Assembly: GCA_015227615.1 (NCBI GenBank)
Contig: JAALGZ010000009.1
Span: 434,001 to 498,000 of the forward strand
Source: Labyrinthula sp. Ha
Lineage: Eukaryota; Sar; Bigyra; Labyrinthulida; Labyrinthulaceae
DNA: 64,000 nucleotides
Direction: 5' to 3'
A model generated the notes under the pieces. The model saw only the letters and a program-made list of their open reading frames with translations, ran no database searches and was not told the origin of the DNA. Position 1 is the first letter of the stretch; each line of letters opens with the position of its first letter. Both the position numbers and the translations under genes were made by a program. Below, in pieces: positions 59,940 to 64,000 of this stretch.

Positions 59940-62450
59940 CTAAAACGAGTTTGTCTTGAGTGTATGTGCACTCAGGTGCGACTGGTTATCCCCAAATTGC
60001 ACCGAATTAACATAACTGGAACTTAACCCCTCAGCCAGGTTTCTATTATCATGCCAAAAAACATCAGTTTCTCCTGTGAGAACTCTATATACCTTTGAAG
60101 CAAACAAGAGACCAAGAAGAATAGCACAAAATAAAAGAACAACTAGACTTTGAACTAAATACAAAATTGTTGATTCCTCTGGTCCAATAGCTGTCATAAT
60201 TGGAACAGCAAGAATGGAAAGTTGTACTTGAGCAAACACAGACATGGCTACAGAGAACCCATCATGAAAATCAGAAGGAATCTTTCTTGCACGAAGGACT
60301 ACAGTTACACCATATACATAGAGCAGTCCATGAAAAATAAATAGTAGAATATAAACTGTGAGATTGGCATCCTCAGCTAGTGTACATACTCCATACGTTT
60401 CTGTAACTTGATCAAACTCATCTCTTGCAATAACCCTTGTTTTAAACTCCAGTTCTGATGTTAAGACAATGAACAATAATAAGAATATATTGATAAGAAT
60501 TATAACAACTGGAAATGCGAGCGATAATCCCTCGCTCTTCCTCTTATACGCAAGTTTTTCTTGTTTTACAGTTTCCTGATATACACTTATTATTTTTGTA
60601 AGCTTTAGCAATAGAGAAGTATAAATAATTGTAAGACCAAAGGAAAATAAATAGTAAGGTAAATTACACCTAACTCTGTTTTCAGCATAGCTATATCTTG
60701 TACCACTTTGATCTGCAAAAAATATAGCGATTAACATAATCATCACACCTAATAGAGTCAAGATTAAATACCAAGGTTGAGCAGCTGCAATTACAGGATA
60801 ATGCTGGTTCCTTAAAATCCAAGCAAAAAGAATAGTTACCACAACAGCTGCACTTGAAGCAATTATACGAATGACATCGACGGCAATTTTGTCAACCTCA
60901 TTTTTCTCTAAGCGTTCAGGACGATCTGTAAAAAGAGGATGCACATCATTGTTAAATGTAAGGTTTTCAAGATCCCATTCTGAATGGAGAAATAAACCTT
61001 GTCTCTCGGAGTTTGTTTCAATTTCTCCATTTTTATCAAGTGCTAAGTTCATCTTTACAATTTGAACTGCGCCTGATGCTAAACCTGTTCCTCCTGAAGC
61101 GTCAAATTTAAGATCTCCTGTAACCCCTGGAATGCTTTCAAGACTGCTCAAAGCTTCTAAGAAATCAACACCAGTAAAATTTTCTAGTTTACTGCAATCT
61201 TCTGCACCTATTTTATCTACTACCTGTCTGAACACAATTAGTGCATCCAGGGAAAAATATCCTAAGTCAGAAATTAAGCTACTTGTAGGAAAATTCGCTG
61301 CAAACCTCTTACTTGCATCAAATGGATCTTGTGCATCAGTTCCAAACAAATAATTTGGACCACCTGGAAGCATACTATACATTTTCTCTAATTGAGTTTC
61401 ATTCCAACCTAATCGACTATCAAACCTTTCATTCTGAGCTGTGATCAACTTTTCAGTTTCTGGTCTCCTTGCTACTTGGCTCACAAGAAACATTCCATTA
61501 AAAGATTCTACAAAAAGTTCTTTTTCTTGTAAAGTTGCATTGGGAACCTGAGTATTAAAAACATTCAAAATATCATCAAGAGTAGGAACTGCATCTGCAA
61601 ACATCCACAGTTTTCCAGCACCTACCCAGGACTCTTCATCCTCACTAGATCGAGCAGCTGCTTCCATTATACTGACTACGTTTACAGTAAAAGTTATAGC
61701 AATTACAACATTCAACTTACTTTGTTTTATTCTTCCTACAACATCATTTATCTCTGCTTTTCCTGCATTTCTCGCGTGTGGAATTATATCAAAAGTCATA
61801 TCAACTTCATCTGAATCTGCAACACTAAATAAAGCATCTTTGAAACCTGATCCATATTCATCTTCAATATATAAAACTACAGCTCGATGAATATCTAGTT
61901 CTAGTAGTAAATCAACATAAGATTGAGCAATTTTATCATCAGAAATTTTAGTTCTCGTAAAGAATTTATGTGTATTGATATCATTTAATCGGGGAGAAGT
62001 TGCACCAAAAGAAACAATTGGAATCTGACTTGTTGAAGAAACAAAAGAAAGTGGAACAGCTACAGAAGATCGTACAGGACCGATTATTCCTTGAAGATGT
62101 ACATTTTCACTTAAGATAGAAAAACCTGATAATGCTTTGCTAAAGTCTCCTACAGTGTCTACAATGTATGGAATCAAGTTGACATCTTTACAAATAAACT
62201 GTTCCACGGGTTCTTCTGGGTCTAAGTTGTTTTCTAACTGATAAGGGATTGTGGGAAGTTTTTTGTTGAGATTATTTATTTCGGATAAAAGAGCAAGAGC
62301 AGAAGTAAGGTAAGTTGGTAAAGCAGTTCTCTCATTGTTATTATTGACTACAGACATTGAAGAGAAAATCCCGACGTTTATATCAATGGTTTTTACATAT
62401 TGCATTAAGAATACTTGAACGAACAAGTAGAAAATAGTTAAACTTTTCAT
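59940..62450 (-). CDS. Class C (GABA-B/metabotropic-glutamate-like) seven-helix receptor
   Basis: Single exon, 836 residues. The first 20 or so residues are a signal peptide ('MKSLTIFYLFVQVFLMQYVK'). Residues about 25-500 form an extracellular Venus-flytrap (ANF-receptor / periplasmic-binding type I) domain: 'GIIGPVRSSVAVPLSFVSS', 'IPIVSFGATSPRLND', 'RAVVLYIEDEYGSGF', and 'FSLDALIVFRQV' near the end. Seven hydrophobic helices follow (about 522-780), with 'NLPYYLFSFGLTIIYTSLLL' as helix 3 and 'ARKIPSDFHDGFSVAMSVFA' matching the class C 'IP..FN/D' region. There is no cysteine-rich domain between ligand domain and membrane, which is the GABA-B type. The cytoplasmic tail is short, about 55 residues. 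The ligand is unknown; such receptors signal through G proteins. The nearest upstream gene is far away. Confidence 0.93.
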   Translation of the reverse strand: MKSLTIFYLFVQVFLMQYVKTIDINVGIFSSMSVVNNNNERTALPTYLTSALALLSEINNLNKKLPTIPYQLENNLDPEEPVEQFICKDVNLIPYIVDTVGDFSKALSGFSILSENVHLQGIIGPVRSSVAVPLSFVSSTSQIPIVSFGATSPRLNDINTHKFFTRTKISDDKIAQSYVDLLLELDIHRAVVLYIEDEYGSGFKDALFSVADSDEVDMTFDIIPHARNAGKAEINDVVGRIKQSKLNVVIAITFTVNVVSIMEAAARSSEDEESWVGAGKLWMFADAVPTLDDILNVFNTQVPNATLQEKELFVESFNGMFLVSQVARRPETEKLITAQNERFDSRLGWNETQLEKMYSMLPGGPNYLFGTDAQDPFDASKRFAANFPTSSLISDLGYFSLDALIVFRQVVDKIGAEDCSKLENFTGVDFLEALSSLESIPGVTGDLKFDASGGTGLASGAVQIVKMNLALDKNGEIETNSERQGLFLHSEWDLENLTFNNDVHPLFTDRPERLEKNEVDKIAVDVIRIIASSAAVVVTILFAWILRNQHYPVIAAAQPWYLILTLLGVMIMLIAIFFADQSGTRYSYAENRVRCNLPYYLFSFGLTIIYTSLLLKLTKIISVYQETVKQEKLAYKRKSEGLSLAFPVVIILINIFLLLFIVLTSELEFKTRVIARDEFDQVTETYGVCTLAEDANLTVYILLFIFHGLLYVYGVTVVLRARKIPSDFHDGFSVAMSVFAQVQLSILAVPIMTAIGPEESTILYLVQSLVVLLFCAILLGLLFASKVYRVLTGETDVFWHDNRNLAEGLSSSYVNSVQFGDNQSHLSAHTLKTNSF

Positions 62451-64000
62451 ATCTGGTAGACTTGGGTTTTTATTTTATTTGTTGCTCTTCGGAACTTATT
62501 TAGTATTAAAGAAATATCTGTGTCGGTATTTTCCCCCAAATATATTTTTCATCGTATTCTGGGCTTTGTAAAAGTTCATTAGAAATAATCATTGGGAAAC
62601 TCTTTATTTCAATAATTCAGTAACAAAAGAAAATAATGGAAGTATTTTAATTTTGTTTTGAAAAAGATTTGTGTGCTTTACTTATATAGGATTATAATGG
62701 TACAATATGGAAATGGTTTAGAAGGATGTACTACGAATTCCTTTTCAGCCCTGTACTAGAATTCAGCGGCCAAAAATCTGTAACGTCTAAGTGTCACTGT
62801 AGAGGGGGGATTTAGCCAAACGAACACTTTTTGGGTAAATGTTGCGTTTTGAAGAGGGGTGTCAAAAGGTTACTTAAGAATTGAGATCCTCAAAACTTAA
62901 ATTTAATCTTTTCGAACAATAGACCAGGTTATAGGACTAGAAGAATGAACTAGGCTTTACTTATGAAAGAGGGAGCTTAGACACTTCCAATGACTTTGAA
63001 ACTGCATTTATGGAATGTTTTTCAACAAGATCAAATAGCGTAACCACGAAAGAGGATTTAATTCTTTCATGAGCATTTTTAGGTAGTCTTAATCTGTAAT
63101 TAAGCAAAAGCTCTTGCGCTTCACTTTACTTACAGAGATCTTAAACCACACTTTTTGAAGAAAATGTAAACAAATCATATTCTAACTTTATTGCTAGAAA
63201 ATTGCTCTTTTAAGCATTTTCTTAAATTCTTTATACGAAAACTTTAACCAAAATTTTCTTCCAGTTACCGTTATATTTCCCAATAGTTTTGACTCTACAA
63301 AAAAGATTTATGAGTGACCCTATTAGTTTATATATTCCCTGCTTCATATGAAACATATTTTGTAATCTATTTACTAACTTTCTAATGCAGAGCATCTGCA
63401 ATGAATTAAACAGTTTGAGAACACTTAAAGCTGGAAAATAAGAGCTTCAAAGATGTGAGCCAAGACTAGAAAGAGACTAGTGGAAAATGGAGCGACACGT
63501 TCTCGTTAACGAATCTCTATTCCATATTTGAATTTCAGGGCTGCTGGTAACAATATCTGCAATATCATTGCTTCCTAAAGAAGTTTATAGTTTTAAAACC
63601 CTGCCTTAATTTTACAATTGAAAGTTCCCACAGTGTGATGTAGTTACCCAGTTCTCGATGGGCAACTACAGTCTTGAGCTTGGTTAACTGTAACTTTAAG
63701 AATATACCTGAAAAGTGCACCACCTCGTGTGGTAGTGGAAGTAAGCACGATATAATAACATATTCACATACGATTTAAAAAGTTGACTTCTCAGTTCGAC
63801 GATGCAGTACCTTTATGCGGAACTTTAGGTCTGTTACTTGCACATGGAAACCAGACATAGAGCAAATAGGAGAGTTTGGTCAAGTTTGACATCGAAAATA
63901 TCGAGCGTGACAGAAAATGAGTGGAGATGGAACTATTATCCGTTGGGCTAGCAACCTATGGTGAACGGCTATTTAATTATCTTCACTGGTCAGGTTTTGT
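62451..64000. other. Non-coding end of window
   Basis: About 1.5 kb upstream of the receptor gene, presumably holding its promoter. No gene, RNA or repeat that I can support. Confidence 0.5.

Noticed and set aside
1-64000. CRISPR array, bacterial operons or organelle origin
   Set aside because: No spaced direct repeats, no ribosome-binding-site-led gene strings, and spliced nuclear-type genes throughout.

Overview
The window is nuclear DNA of a eukaryotic microbe (protist). Evidence: spliced genes with GT..AG introns, TAA/TAG/TGA all used as stops, and eukaryote-only proteins (CLASP, 20S proteasome alpha-5, NF-YB, ZPR1, an auxilin-type J protein, a RING-H2 ubiquitin ligase). The DNA is AT-rich. 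The hallmark is ultra-short introns: of 22 introns placed by reading frame and protein homology, 19 are 28-33 nt. The others are 41, 84 and 99 nt. I cannot name the lineage. Tiny introns, a DIX-like domain, a class C receptor and PDX1 together would suit several protist groups.

Layout. 73-2708 (+) CLASP microtubule-binding protein. 5484-6395 (-) Golgi-type sulfotransferase, divergent from 6554-8077 (+) ZPR1, which is convergent with 8135-9166 (-) PDX1 (vitamin B6 synthesis). 9167-18488 is largely gene-free, with a tRNA-like/SINE-like patch near 10190-10315 and a hairpin-rich patch near 17736-18030. 18489-19535 (+) CaMKK-like kinase, convergent with 19643-20400 (-) CREG-like secreted protein. 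24090-25369 (+) membrane RING-H2 ligase, convergent with 25496-26236 (-) proteasome alpha-5. 29130-30184 holds two unrecognised genes (one doubtful), followed by 30191-30562 (-) NF-YB and 30714-31640 (+) a DIX-like plus auxilin J-domain protein. 31641-46738 is a 15-kb gene desert containing one of two diverged copies (32833-33260; the other is at 45666-46290) of an unidentified coding segment. 46739-47866 (+) and 48001-48702 (-) are a convergent pair of orphan genes; the second resembles the core-binding domain of tyrosine recombinases. 52047-53665 (-) membrane-anchored metallophosphatase. 59940-62450 (-) class C (GABA-B-like) seven-helix receptor. The rest is non-coding as far as I can see.

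Genes sit in small islands of two to four, packed tail-to-tail (6 to 134 bp apart) or head-to-head (151-158 bp apart), with deserts of about 2.5 to 15 kb between islands. The genes share no single pathway. They cover cytoskeleton (CLASP), membrane traffic (auxilin-like), protein turnover (proteasome, RING), signalling (kinase, receptor), secretory-pathway proteins (sulfotransferase, CREG, metallophosphatase), B6 synthesis and transcription. The most novel items are the DIX-auxilin architecture, the orphan 46.7-48.7 kb pair, the uniform 28-33 nt introns and the dispersed coding-like repeat.
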